In this document: in pieces, positions 25,102-32,800 of the stretch
Numbering within the stretch: position 1 is the stretch's first letter
Layout of the letters: each line of letters begins with the position of its first letter
DNA from: Guptibacillus hwajinpoensis
Lineage (GTDB): Bacteria; Bacillota; Bacilli; Bacillales; Guptibacillaceae
Direction: 5' to 3'
Length of the DNA stretch: 64,000 bases
NCBI RefSeq assembly: GCF_001039475.1
Contig: NZ_LELK01000004.1
Coordinates: forward strand, 557,055 to 621,054
Position numbers and translations under genes: made by a program
The notes under the pieces: model-generated
Seen by the model: only the letters and a program-made list of their open reading frames with translations
The model's database searches: none
What the model was told of the DNA's origin: nothing

Positions 25102-26199
25102 ATGGAACCTATTCAAGTTAGAGCAACCCCTGGTTATTATGAATGTCGCGTCGGCGTCCTTAAAGAGTTACCTCGTCTTCTTCGTGAAGGAGAATTTAAG
25201 AGAGTATTTGTTATTTCAGGCGAACGATCGTGGAAGGCAGCTCAGGAGTACATTCCAGATCTGACTGATTATCAAGCAGCTTACTCGACGTATAATGGAG
25301 AATGTTCCGATGCGGAAATTGCAAGGCAATCTGAATTAGCTAGCGCACACGGTGCAGATTTCATTCTAGGTGTGGGAGGCGGCAAAGTTCTAGATGTTGC
25401 GAAAGCAGTCGGAAACAAAATCATTAAGGACGTTGGTCTCGTTCCAACGCTTGCCTCCACATGTGCAGCGACGACGCCTCTTAGTGTGAAATACACAGAT
25501 GAAGGTGAATTTATTACGTATACTATTTTTCCAAGAAGTACATATCTTGTTCTTGTAGAGCCTGAAATACTTTTACGTTCACCTGTCTCATATCTGCGGG
25601 CTGGAATTGGTGATACGCTTGCCAAATGGTACGAAGCTAGAGCTTTAATTGAAGGTTTACCGTCACCTTCTGTCCCGATTCAATTAGCGTATGAAGTGGC
25701 AAAACGCTGTCGAGATGTGCTTGTTACGGATAGTGAAAGAGCTGTTCACGATCAACAGAATGGTGAATTGAGCGATGCGTTTGTGCGCGTGATTGAAACG
25801 AATCTTTTATCAGGAGGAATGGTTGGAGGTCTCGGTGATCAGTACGGTCGAATTGCTGGCGCGCACTCGATTCATAATGGACTCACTCACGTTCAGAAAG
25901 CGCACACTTTCCTACATGGTGAAAAAGTAGCGTATGGCATTCTTGTACAACTCGTGCTTGAAGGTGAGTGGGAAGAGGTGAGGGGGTTATTTGACTTCTA
26001 TAAAGAAGTTGGTTTGCCACTCTCTTTAGAATCGATCGGAATAAAGCCAACAGAGATAGAAAGAGTAAGCGAGGTCATCGCAGATTACGCAACGAGAGAA
26101 GGAGAGTCAATTCACTTTCCAACGTCTACTGTTGTTACAAAGAAAGACGTGAGTGAAGCGATTCATGCACTAGAAGCATTGAAGATTACACTGAGTTAA
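25102..26199 (+). CDS. Iron-dependent-type dehydrogenase related to HcxA/YbdH and glycerol dehydrogenase
   Basis: 365-residue member of the group III alcohol dehydrogenase fold. N-terminal NAD(P)-binding part with ILGVGGGKVLDVAKAVGN, then PTLASTCAATTPLSVKYTDEGEF. Metal-site region GIGDTLAKWYEA (first Asp), followed by His residues in GAHSIHNGLTH and AHTFLHGEKVAYG. E. coli HcxA (YbdH) reduces 2-oxo acids and is linked to a methionine aminotransferase neighbour. Here the gene is 19 nt after metP under the same SAM riboswitch. A role in handling 4-methylthio-2-oxobutyrate or a related oxo acid in methionine salvage is therefore plausible but inferred. Confidence 0.8.
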   Translation: MEPIQVRATPGYYECRVGVLKELPRLLREGEFKRVFVISGERSWKAAQEYIPDLTDYQAAYSTYNGECSDAEIARQSELASAHGADFILGVGGGKVLDVAKAVGNKIIKDVGLVPTLASTCAATTPLSVKYTDEGEFITYTIFPRSTYLVLVEPEILLRSPVSYLRAGIGDTLAKWYEARALIEGLPSPSVPIQLAYEVAKRCRDVLVTDSERAVHDQQNGELSDAFVRVIETNLLSGGMVGGLGDQYGRIAGAHSIHNGLTHVQKAHTFLHGEKVAYGILVQLVLEGEWEEVRGLFDFYKEVGLPLSLESIGIKPTEIERVSEVIADYATREGESIHFPTSTVVTKKDVSEAIHALEALKITLS

Positions 26200-26210
26200 A
26201 GGAAAGTTCA

Positions 26211-26239
26211 TTCGACAAAAAGCGGGTGGTGACAGGCAC
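26211..26239 (+). repeat. GCGGGTGGTG..CAGGCAC repeat, copy before the tcyP promoter
   Basis: Same repeat as at 22184, again about 20 nt before a sigma-A promoter of a sulfur amino-acid transporter. It begins TTCGACAAAAAGCGGG and ends TGGTGACAGGCAC. Confidence 0.7.
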
Positions 26240-26257
26240 TCCCATTCGCTTTCCTGC

Positions 26258-26286
26258 TTGACAGTACCACAATATGGTAGTATTTT
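26258..26286 (+). promoter_or_regulatory. Sigma-A promoter of the cystine symporter gene, inverted repeat in spacer
   Basis: TTGACA (26258-26263), 17-bp spacer, TATTTT (26281-26286). The spacer holds TACCA-CAATA-TGGTA (26265-26279), a 5-bp inverted repeat that could be a repressor site. No S-box is present here, so control differs from the met operon. Confidence 0.65.
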
Positions 26287-26360
26287 AGATTAATGCCGAC
26301 TAAACTCATGCGAATTATATTGTTTAGATTTAGAAGCGGAATAACAAAGGAGGAAACAGA

Positions 26361-27755
26361 ATGAACACATTTTTAGTCATTTTGAATATTGCCATTTTAC
26401 TTGTTCTTATTGGTGTTTTAATTAAGATGCAGCAGAAACATGTATCGTTTAGTAAGCGTGTTTTTGCTGGATTAGGGTTTGGTGTTACGCTTGGTGTTTA
26501 TTTGCAAGTCGTATTCGGAGCTAGTTCAGACATTGTAAGCCAAACATCGGATTGGTATAGCATTGTCGGAAGTGGATATGTTCGTTTACTGATGATGATT
26601 GTTATTCCACTTGTCATGGTTTCAATCATTCAATCGATTACGAACCTTGAGAAGACGTCTGAGCTTGGGAAGATGTCAGGTTGGATCATTGGAATCCTTG
26701 TTTCGACAGCAATGGTTGCAGCGATCGTTGGTGTCGGAAGCTCTCTCGTTTTCGATTTAAACGCTGAGCAAATTGAAGCAGGTCAGGCAGAGCAGGATCG
26801 TGGAAGCTATCTTGAAGAAACGCTTGGTAGTGTTCAGGATATGAGTACACCGGATAAGATTCTAGCTTTCATCCCTGCCAATCCATTTGAAGACATGACA
26901 GGTGCTCGCCCCACATCTACGATTGCCGTTGTCATTTTCTCAGCGATCGTTGGGATTGCTGCGCTTGGTGTACGGAGAAAAAATCCAGAGCAAGCCGCTG
27001 TTTTCACAAAAGGCGTGAATGCTGTTTATGCGATTGTAATGCGTATTGTTACGCTAGTACTTCGTTTAACTCCGTTTGGCATCATGGGCTTGATGGCTAC
27101 AACTGTCGCTCAAACAAACGTAGGTGGTATTCTCGAGTTAGGAAAGTTCGTTCTAGCTTCCTATTTAGCGTTACTTGTTATGTTTATCATTCATTTACTA
27201 TTGATTGCTACTGGTGGTCTAAATCCATTAACTTATTTGAAAAAAGTTCTGCCTGTTCTTACATTTGCTTTCACATCTCGTTCAAGTGCAGGAACAATTC
27301 CGTTAAACATCTCTGCGCAGAAAAATAGTCTGGGTGTTGACGAAGGGACAGCGAACATGTCTGCTTCATTTGGAGCAACTATCGGTCAAAATGGTTGCGC
27401 TGGAATATACCCTGCAATGCTAGCTGTTATGATTGCCCCAACTGTGGGCATCGATCCGCTTAGTCCTAGCTTCTTAATTCAGCTTGTCCTCATCGTTGGC
27501 ATTAGTTCATTCGGTGTGGCAGGAGTTGGCGGTGGAGCAACGTTCGCAGCACTAATCGTTCTTTCTTCTATGAACTTACCAGTCTACTTAGCTGGACTTC
27601 TGATCTCAGTCGAACCTCTTATCGATATGGGACGTACGGCACTCAATGTGAACGGTGCAATGACATCAGGTACGCTTACCTCTCGAATTCTTGGGAAGTT
27701 GAATCATGATAAATTCAACGATTCACACGCTGTTGAAAAAGACATAGCAGTATAA
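26361..27755 (+). CDS. tcyP: L-cystine:cation symporter, TcyP-like (DAACS family)
   Basis: 464-residue symporter of the dicarboxylate/amino acid:cation family with eight transmembrane segments and two re-entrant loops. TcyP-type features are the long N-terminal portion (VSFSKRVFAGLGFGVTLG), MIVIPLVMVSIIQSI, the serine-rich loop FAFTSRSSAGTIPLNI, and the transport-site NMSASFGATIGQNGCAGIYPAML. TcyP in B. subtilis imports L-cystine. Being next to the methionine operon fits a sulfur-supply block. AAAGGAGG precedes ATG 26361, and a terminator follows. Confidence 0.92.
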   Translation: MNTFLVILNIAILLVLIGVLIKMQQKHVSFSKRVFAGLGFGVTLGVYLQVVFGASSDIVSQTSDWYSIVGSGYVRLLMMIVIPLVMVSIIQSITNLEKTSELGKMSGWIIGILVSTAMVAAIVGVGSSLVFDLNAEQIEAGQAEQDRGSYLEETLGSVQDMSTPDKILAFIPANPFEDMTGARPTSTIAVVIFSAIVGIAALGVRRKNPEQAAVFTKGVNAVYAIVMRIVTLVLRLTPFGIMGLMATTVAQTNVGGILELGKFVLASYLALLVMFIIHLLLIATGGLNPLTYLKKVLPVLTFAFTSRSSAGTIPLNISAQKNSLGVDEGTANMSASFGATIGQNGCAGIYPAMLAVMIAPTVGIDPLSPSFLIQLVLIVGISSFGVAGVGGGATFAALIVLSSMNLPVYLAGLLISVEPLIDMGRTALNVNGAMTSGTLTSRILGKLNHDKFNDSHAVEKDIAV

Positions 27756-27766
27756 ACAATAAACAT

Positions 27767-27807
27767 AGCCTGCCTGTTTCGCTTTAGAAGCAGAAGCAGG
27801 CTTTTTC
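27767..27807 (+). terminator. Terminator after tcyP
   Basis: AGCCTGC and GCAGGCT form the base of a stem-loop around an A/G-rich loop, followed by TTTTTCT. Confidence 0.75.
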
Positions 27808-27835
27808 TATATACTTACTAATTACGATTTAGTAG

Positions 27836-27873
27836 AAAAAACCCCTGGTTATCATAATTGATATCCAGGGGTT
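27836..27873 (-). terminator. Terminator of the minus-strand micro-ORF transcript
   Basis: On the minus strand AACCCCTGG and CCAGGGGTT (with further pairs TATCA/TGATA inside) form a long stem followed by TTTTTT. The stop codon of the 12-residue ORF lies in the stem. Confidence 0.75.
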
Positions 27874-27910
27874 AATCGTGATCGTAGTGTTTGGATTTTG
27901 CTAGGGTCAT
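27872..27910 (-). CDS. Micro-ORF of 12 residues (MTLAKSKHYDHD)
   Basis: ATG 27910 has AGAAGGAG 8 nt upstream. The ORF ends in the stem of the terminator at 27836. It follows another micro-ORF by 29 nt. Nothing in the sequence tells the function. The combination of good ribosome site and immediate terminator suggests a translated short transcript or a regulatory RNA. Confidence 0.4.
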   Translation of the reverse strand: MTLAKSKHYDHD

Positions 27911-27939
27911 TGCGTATTCTCCTTCTATTTATGAGTTGA

Positions 27940-27987
27940 TTAGCGGCGGTTGATGATTTCTTGTTCCAATACATAAAGATTATCCAT
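27940..27987 (-). CDS. Micro-ORF of 15 residues (MDNLYVLEQEIINRR)
   Basis: ATG 27987 is preceded by GGAAGGAGG, 11 nt from the start. The peptide is amphipathic and ends in two arginines. Together with the downstream 12-residue ORF and the terminator it forms a short minus-strand unit convergent with tcyP. Neither product is recognised. Confidence 0.42.
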   Translation of the reverse strand: MDNLYVLEQEIINRR

Positions 27988-28125
27988 AGTCGTCGTTTCC
28001 TCCTTCCCTTTCTGTTGCTACTTTTAGTGTACGCTGAAGTGTTCCAAACTAAACCAGCCACGGGAATGGTTTTCACCTCAGTCCAAAGATGGAGATGAGT
28101 TAAGACTATTTTCACTTCGACTTCT

Positions 28126-28154
28126 TTCGTCAAAAAGCGGGTGGTGACAGGCAC
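28126..28154 (+). repeat. GCGGGTGGTG..CAGGCAC repeat, third intergenic copy
   Basis: Begins TTCGTCAAAAAGCGGG and ends TGGTGACAGGCAC, in the gap between the micro-ORF unit and the lipoprotein gene. Here no good promoter follows directly. Confidence 0.65.
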
Positions 28155-28266
28155 CTGCGACCTGCGACTAAGCGCCACGTGAATCCGCGAACTCCGCACA
28201 AAGAAGGAAGAGGGGATATGATCGTCGAAAAGGAAAGGGACATCTACAATACTGGGGGAGAAGTGT

Positions 28267-28767
28267 ATGAAATGGGTGAGGCTGCTGCTTGTGATGATAC
28301 TGGTAGTTGTTGGTACTGCTTCATGTGCGTCAGAGCCTACTGTTCAGCATGAGAAGACGGATACGATTCATCTCGTCCCTGAAGGATTTGAAGGTCAGTT
28401 AATTGTCATTTATAACGTTGAGGGAGCTCCTAAATTAAAAAAGGAAAAGGGGTACACCTTGATCCCTTATCATGACGACGGTTTCTATTTAACATCTACG
28501 GAAGATATGGAATATGGAGCAGTGACTGATGAATTTTATTACGTGGACCAAAAAGATAAGCGCACCCAGATTGAACAAAACTGTACGTATCTTTTTCCTA
28601 ACAGTGGCATTACGATCACGGACAGACGACTCCTTTATAGTGCCTATTATTTAACTCAATCTCATTGTAGTGAAGAGTTCTATGGAAGAGGGCCTGAGAA
28701 TACAGCCAATCGTAATGTAGCGGCAAACGTGGAAGAAAAGGTAAGAGAAGAAGGACTTCTAGAGTAA
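28267..28767 (+). CDS. Small secreted lipoprotein (DUF6843-like)
   Basis: 166 residues with an N-terminal lipoprotein signal (VVVGTASCAS; Cys20). The body starts HLVPEGFEGQLIVIYNVEGAP, followed by a glycine/tyrosine-rich beta segment and a conserved-looking CTYLFPNSG. The pattern 'PEGF-G-hhhhY---GAP' reminds me of the DUF6843 lipoproteins of Bacilli; this is recognition from memory, not proof. GGGGGAGAAG precedes ATG 28267. It stands alone, with a terminator behind it. Function unknown. Confidence 0.75.
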   Translation: MKWVRLLLVMILVVVGTASCASEPTVQHEKTDTIHLVPEGFEGQLIVIYNVEGAPKLKKEKGYTLIPYHDDGFYLTSTEDMEYGAVTDEFYYVDQKDKRTQIEQNCTYLFPNSGITITDRRLLYSAYYLTQSHCSEEFYGRGPENTANRNVAANVEEKVREEGLLE

Positions 28768-28820
28768 TAGAATCGTGTCGTACTCAAAGTTAATGAAACG
28801 TTTGTTTAACATAGAAAAAG

Positions 28821-28862
28821 GAAGACGAATGAGCGTAGCCGCTCATTCGTCTTCTTTTTTTT
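28821..28862. terminator. Bidirectional terminator between convergent genes
   Basis: GAAGACGAATGAGC and GCTCATTCGTCTTC form a perfect 14-bp stem with a 6-nt loop and a long T-run on the plus strand. The minus-strand phosphatase ends within the stem (its last codons and TGA at 28843), so it serves the plus-strand lipoprotein gene best. Confidence 0.85.
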
Positions 28863-29421
28863 CACGATCCCAGATACGATTAACCGCTCTTAATGTGTCA
28901 CCAACAAATGATAATTGGTATACGTCGGGCATATCAAGCTCTCTCCAGAAAGATACATCATACTGACTGTCATAATAGCTCATCATCAATACCATAAGGT
29001 TACCGTGTGTGCCGATTACAACGCTTTTTCCTCGATAGGTTTGTAACACTTTTTTAAAAGCATGCACCCCTCTTAGGCGAGCTATTTCATTTGATTCTCC
29101 TCCAGGAAGTTGAACGGTTTCATCACCCCAGACAGTCTCAATTGCCTTATTAAAATCGTCCACTGGCTCTTGTGCGAGAATTCTTTCTTTAAATTCTTCA
29201 ATAAGCTGTATGTCTAAGTCATTGTTATCTGCGATTCCTTGTACAGTCTGAACCGCACGCATATAAGGACTCGAGAGAACTGCATCGATAGTTACATTTT
29301 TCATTACGTTAGTCAGTCGTTCTTGATCCTCTCGTCCTTTCTGTGAAAGTTCTCTTCCATACTCATCAGATGTATATGTCGAATGAGCATGGCGAACTAA
29401 ATAAATTTCGGTTTCGTTCAT
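28843..29421 (-). CDS. Histidine phosphatase family protein (phosphoglycerate-mutase-like)
   Basis: 192-residue member of the histidine phosphatase clan. The catalytic RHG-type motif is LVRHAHS at the N-terminus (phospho-histidine His11), with a second catalytic histidine in VVIGTHGNLMVLMM, and the LSSPYMRAVQTVQGIA helix. The substrate cannot be deduced; relatives act on phosphosugars, phosphorylated cofactors or nucleotides. It lies downstream of the LuxR-type regulator on the same strand, with a GTCAGGCAC-type palindrome in the 32-nt gap. It ends in the stem of a terminator. Confidence 0.88.
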   Translation of the reverse strand: MNETEIYLVRHAHSTYTSDEYGRELSQKGREDQERLTNVMKNVTIDAVLSSPYMRAVQTVQGIADNNDLDIQLIEEFKERILAQEPVDDFNKAIETVWGDETVQLPGGESNEIARLRGVHAFKKVLQTYRGKSVVIGTHGNLMVLMMSYYDSQYDVSFWRELDMPDVYQLSFVGDTLRAVNRIWDREKKEDE

Positions 29422-29448
29422 TGTAGCGCTTCACCTCATTAACGTAGC

Positions 29449-29474
29449 GGGGGTCAGGTACGCGCCTGACCCCC
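29449..29474. repeat. GTCAGGCAC-type palindrome at the 3' end of the LuxR-type gene
   Basis: GGGGGTCAGGTACGCGCCTGACCCCC, split here as GGGGGTCAGG and CCTGACCCCC around TACGCG. Read on the minus strand it supplies the last six codons (GGQART) and the stop of the regulator at 29454. Confidence 0.8.
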
Positions 29475-31358
29475 AATGATTACCCGCGTTAGCTGGGTTC
29501 GGTTCTTTACTCCCGTTTTTTCATAGATCCGGCTCAGGTGCTTTTTAATGGTCACTTCGCTCAGGGAGAGTTCTTCTGCGAGATTTGCGTTTGAGTAACC
29601 CTGGATGACGAGCTCGACGACTTCTTTTTCCCTTGGTGTGAAGCTGAAATGATCTAGCGGCGTTTCTGTTAAATTAACGCCAATTGTTTTTGCAAAGGAT
29701 TCAAGATAAAGCGGGAGGCGCGAATTCCTTAAGTCTAGTTCATATGTTTTCGATGGTCGTGATGGGCCGTAGTCAAAGTGCTTCGCTTCTGGAATTTCTT
29801 TGAAGCGAAATTGATCTAATAACGATTGATAGAAAGTAAGCGGTGTTGATGCTACAAGGATTCCATCTGTTAGAACGAGTGGGAGAAGGTGATAGAGAAG
29901 CGCTTTTCGATCCTCGCTTCGTTCGCTATCTTTTACTCCAAGGTAGCGAATGACCCATCCGAATGGTTTTGTGGCAGCCATGATTCGTTTCTCTTCTATA
30001 GAAGGGAGTCCTTCGAAGTAGCTTCGTGTAACAGGGCTACTTTTAAGATTTGGGAGCGTTGACGATTGAATCGGAATAAGGAAAGCCATTCCGGCTACAT
30101 CCCCATCGCGGTTACGGAGCAACTTCACGTGTTGAATACCGATCGCTTCGATCATTTCTTTCGACAAAAAGGGATCTGGCTTATCTTTCAAGAAAGAGCT
30201 TTCTGTTAAGTAAGGTTCTATATGTGCCCAATCGTTCTGATTTGATGAAGATAGACTGTACGTGGAAAGGGATTCTGGATCGTACGGAGCCGCTTGCATC
30301 ATTGGTTCTCCTAGCAAATAGAAAAACTCGCTAATTTCAGAAGAATCCATTAGCCTGTCATGTTCAAAGAATGTTCGACAATACATCAGTGCTCGTTTCC
30401 AGAGCTTATGATAGTAGGCAGGTTTTCTTCGCTTCAGATCATCTCTCATTGCTCTTTGAAAAAGAGCATTCAGCTTCCAACCGTATTCTGTCTCTTCGAA
30501 AAAAGAAAGTGAAACGAGCGCTTCGAAATCATGACGGGAGATTGGATGATCAAGCATGACTTCTATCTTTTCTTGTTGAGTGTAACGACCGATTGAAGCT
30601 ACTTCAATATACGGAAGGAGTCGATCATCTTCTAACTCACTCAGCCACTCCTTTACAACTGTTCGGTAAATAGACTTTTCATCAGTTGAGTTCCATTCGT
30701 TGGTTTCTTTAAGCTTCTGAACGCAAAGCGAGAGCGCGTAGGGGTTTCCTATTGAGAATTGCCATGCTTTTTTGATGAGTTCAGGCGCTAGTGTTTGAAA
30801 GGCAAAGTCAAATTGCCCAATACTAAATCCATTCAACTCAATGGAGTGTATAAAAGGGTACCAGATCGACGCTCGCCAGGAATCATTCAAAGGCTTCCGA
30901 CCGCAAAAAATGAGGATGGTTGTCGAAGGTAGTGAAGGAAGAAACGACTGCCTGAACCACTCATCAAGCGCTTCAAAACGCTCATATGAATCGATCGCAA
31001 TAACAAATTTTTTCCCCTGTTGTTCAAGATTTTGAATGTGCATCGTAATGGCTTCAAGTGTTGAGACATAGGGGTTAGAGGCACCCATCTGTTCAAGTAG
31101 TGCTTGAAGAAAAACAGCTGGTTCCGCTTTTGAGTACTGCGCATTCACAAGATAGAAGGCGGCTTCTTTTCTAGTTGCTTCTCGCTGATAATGTATCATT
31201 AATTCACTTTTTCCTGTCCCCGGTTGACCAAATATGGATAGAATACCACTTCCGTTGCGATCAAGTAATTCAGAGAAAGTAGCTAGTTCTTTCTCTCTCG
31301 TTAGATTAAATGGAAAAGACTTGGGAGATTCATCATTTATTGAAGGTTCTGGAAGCAT
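29454..31358 (-). CDS. Large AAA-ATPase / LuxR-type transcriptional regulator
   Basis: 634-residue regulator of the LAL/MalT-like type. N-terminal ATPase with Walker A IFGQPGTGKSELM (about residues 38-50) and Walker B-like KFVIAIDSYERF. The middle region of about 400 residues is helical, includes a GNAT-like or sensor-like segment, and ends in a LuxR-type HTH: FTPREKEVVELVIQGYSN, then LSLSEVTIKKHLSRIYEKTG. Start ATG 31358 is chosen because the longer frame would run into the divergent DUF4870 gene and has no ribosome site. The C-terminal GGQART comes from a repeat. The signal and targets are unknown; the divergent gene and a shared palindrome suggest at least local control. Confidence 0.85.
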   Translation of the reverse strand: MLPEPSINDESPKSFPFNLTREKELATFSELLDRNGSGILSIFGQPGTGKSELMIHYQREATRKEAAFYLVNAQYSKAEPAVFLQALLEQMGASNPYVSTLEAITMHIQNLEQQGKKFVIAIDSYERFEALDEWFRQSFLPSLPSTTILIFCGRKPLNDSWRASIWYPFIHSIELNGFSIGQFDFAFQTLAPELIKKAWQFSIGNPYALSLCVQKLKETNEWNSTDEKSIYRTVVKEWLSELEDDRLLPYIEVASIGRYTQQEKIEVMLDHPISRHDFEALVSLSFFEETEYGWKLNALFQRAMRDDLKRRKPAYYHKLWKRALMYCRTFFEHDRLMDSSEISEFFYLLGEPMMQAAPYDPESLSTYSLSSSNQNDWAHIEPYLTESSFLKDKPDPFLSKEMIEAIGIQHVKLLRNRDGDVAGMAFLIPIQSSTLPNLKSSPVTRSYFEGLPSIEEKRIMAATKPFGWVIRYLGVKDSERSEDRKALLYHLLPLVLTDGILVASTPLTFYQSLLDQFRFKEIPEAKHFDYGPSRPSKTYELDLRNSRLPLYLESFAKTIGVNLTETPLDHFSFTPREKEVVELVIQGYSNANLAEELSLSEVTIKKHLSRIYEKTGVKNRTQLTRVIIGGQART

Positions 31359-31404
31359 ATATCCTATCACTCTCCGATGCATAAAATTACAAAAAAACGT
31401 ATAA

Positions 31405-31426
31405 GTAGTATACTTTTGTATACTAC
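31405..31426. promoter_or_regulatory. Perfect inverted repeat in the divergent control region
   Basis: GTAGTATAC-TTTT-GTATACTAC: two 9-bp arms, perfect, 4-bp loop, located between the divergent starts of the LuxR-type regulator (31358) and the DUF4870 gene (31499). It is a likely operator. Confidence 0.65.
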
Positions 31427-31498
31427 CATGGAATCCCTGCTTTTGATAGAATAAATTAATGAATATTCTGAATTTAAAGAGTAAAGGGGGAGAAGTAA

Positions 31499-31864
31499 AT
31501 GGAAGCTGGGAAACAGAGTCAAACTCCTCGCAAGACGTCAAACGGGATGGAAGAAAACATCGCAGGACTGTTGACCTACACGCTTGGATTCATTACGGGT
31601 ATTCTTTTTCTTATTATTGAAAAGGAAAACAAATTTGTGCGATTTCACGCTATGCAATCAAGCATCGTGTTCGGATCACTTTTCGTTGTCAGTCTTGTTC
31701 TAAATGTTATTCCTGTTATTGGAGTTATAGCTTCGTCTTTCCTCTTGCCCCCACTAAGCATGATTATCTGGATCGTATTAATGGTAAAAGCGTACCAGGG
31801 TCATTTGTATAAAATTCCATGGATTGGTGATTTTTCAGAAAAACAGCTCGAGAAAATAAAGTAA
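31499..31864 (+). CDS. DUF4870 (Tic20-like) small membrane protein
   Basis: 121 residues with three or four hydrophobic segments. The family pattern is clear: NIAGLLTYTLGFITGILFLI, then EKENKFVRFHAMQS, and the C-terminal LMVKAYQGHLYKIPWIGDF. DUF4870 proteins are widespread in Bacilli and of unknown function. AAAGGGGGAG precedes ATG 31499. It is transcribed away from the AAA/LuxR regulator and ends at a bidirectional terminator shared with galU. Confidence 0.88.
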   Translation: MEAGKQSQTPRKTSNGMEENIAGLLTYTLGFITGILFLIIEKENKFVRFHAMQSSIVFGSLFVVSLVLNVIPVIGVIASSFLLPPLSMIIWIVLMVKAYQGHLYKIPWIGDFSEKQLEKIK

Positions 31865-31867
31865 AAG

Positions 31868-31907
31868 AAAAACCGCATGTCCTCAGGTAAGAGGACATGC
31901 GGTTTTT
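31868..31907. terminator. Bidirectional terminator between DUF4870 gene and galU
   Basis: AAAAACCGCATGTCCTC and GAGGACATGCGGTTTTT are a perfect 17-bp inverted repeat with a 6-nt loop, carrying A and T tracts on each side. Confidence 0.92.
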
Positions 31908-31909
31908 GT

Positions 31910-32800
31910 TCATTTTTTTGTTGTCAATTCATGGTCAACAACTTGTTTTAGATAATTCATAACTTCTTTTTGGAGGTCTGTACGGTTAAGAGCGAAGTCG
32001 ACTGTTGCTTTAATGAAGCCGAATTTATCGCCAACGTCATAACGCTGTCCTTCAAACTCATGTGCGAATACAGCTTGCTGTTCATTCAGCACTTTGATCG
32101 CATCCGTTAATTGAACTTCGCCACCAGCTCCTTTAGGGAGATCTTCAAGAATTGAGAAGATTTCTGGTGTTAAAATGTAACGTCCTAGAATGGCGTAGTT
32201 AGAAGGTGCCTCTTCAAGAGATGGTTTCTCAACAAGTGATTTAATCGGAATAATGCCATTATCGATTTGCTCACCTTTTGGTGCAATAATACCGTACTTA
32301 GAAACAGCATCATCTGCAACTTGTTGAACGCCTACAATTGAAGTGCGATAGCGATTGTAGCTATCCATTAGTTGGCCGATACAAGGCTGATCAGATTTGA
32401 CGATATCATCTCCAAGAAGAACAGCGAAAGGCTCATTACCAATAAAACGGCTTGCACAATTAATCGCATGGCCAAGTCCTTTTGGCTCTTTTTGGCGAAT
32501 GTAGTGGATGTTCGCAAGGTTAGAAATTTGCTGAACTTCTTTTAACATGTCGTTCTTTTGCTTTTTAATTAGCGTTTCTTCAAGTTCATACGATTTATCA
32601 AAGTGATCTTCAATGGCGCGTTTACCACGTCCGCTGACAATGATAATATCTTCAATTCCAGCTGCCACAGCTTCTTCTACAATATATTGAATCGTTGGCT
32701 TGTCCACGATTGGTAGCATTTCTTTTGGTTGTGCTTTAGTTGCTGGTAAGAACCTTGTTCCCAGACCAGCAGCTGGTATGATCGCCTTCCTAACTCTCAT
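31910..32800 (-). CDS. galU: UTP-glucose-1-phosphate uridylyltransferase GalU/GtaB
   Basis: 296-residue nucleotidyltransferase that makes UDP-glucose from UTP and glucose-1-phosphate. Motifs: [24 protein letters not shown] (nucleotide loop and catalytic Lys), [30 protein letters not shown] (metal-binding Asp) and [16 protein letters not shown]. Start ATG 32800 has GGGAGGA upstream. UDP-glucose is needed by the two GalE proteins and by wall-polymer glycosylation encoded next door. Transcribed away from the surface-polymer genes. Confidence 0.96.
   Translation of the reverse strand: MRVRKAIIPAAGLGTRFLPATKAQPKEMLPIVDKPTIQYIVEEAVAAGIEDIIIVSGRGKRAIEDHFDKSYELEETLIKKQKNDMLKEVQQISNLANIHYIRQKEPKGLGHAINCASRFIGNEPFAVLLGDDIVKSDQPCIGQLMDSYNRYRTSIVGVQQVADDAVSKYGIIAPKGEQIDNGIIPIKSLVEKPSLEEAPSNYAILGRYILTPEIFSILEDLPKGAGGEVQLTDAIKVLNEQQAVFAHEFEGQRYDVGDKFGFIKATVDFALNRTDLQKEVMNYLKQVVDHELTTKK

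Noticed and set aside
27852..28199. 115-codon minus-strand frame after tcyP
   Set aside because: Basic, low-complexity translation without a ribosome site. It overlaps the better-supported micro-ORFs and terminator in another frame.
28218..28352. 44-codon frame starting at ATG 28218 with AGAGGGG upstream, overlapping the lipoprotein gene
   Set aside because: Out of frame with a well-formed lipoprotein signal; Cys-rich ending appears accidental. Kept out for lack of support.
31359..31541. N-terminal extension of the AAA/LuxR regulator to 31541
   Set aside because: It would overlap the divergent DUF4870 gene and the palindrome and lacks a ribosome site. The residues do not look like a domain.
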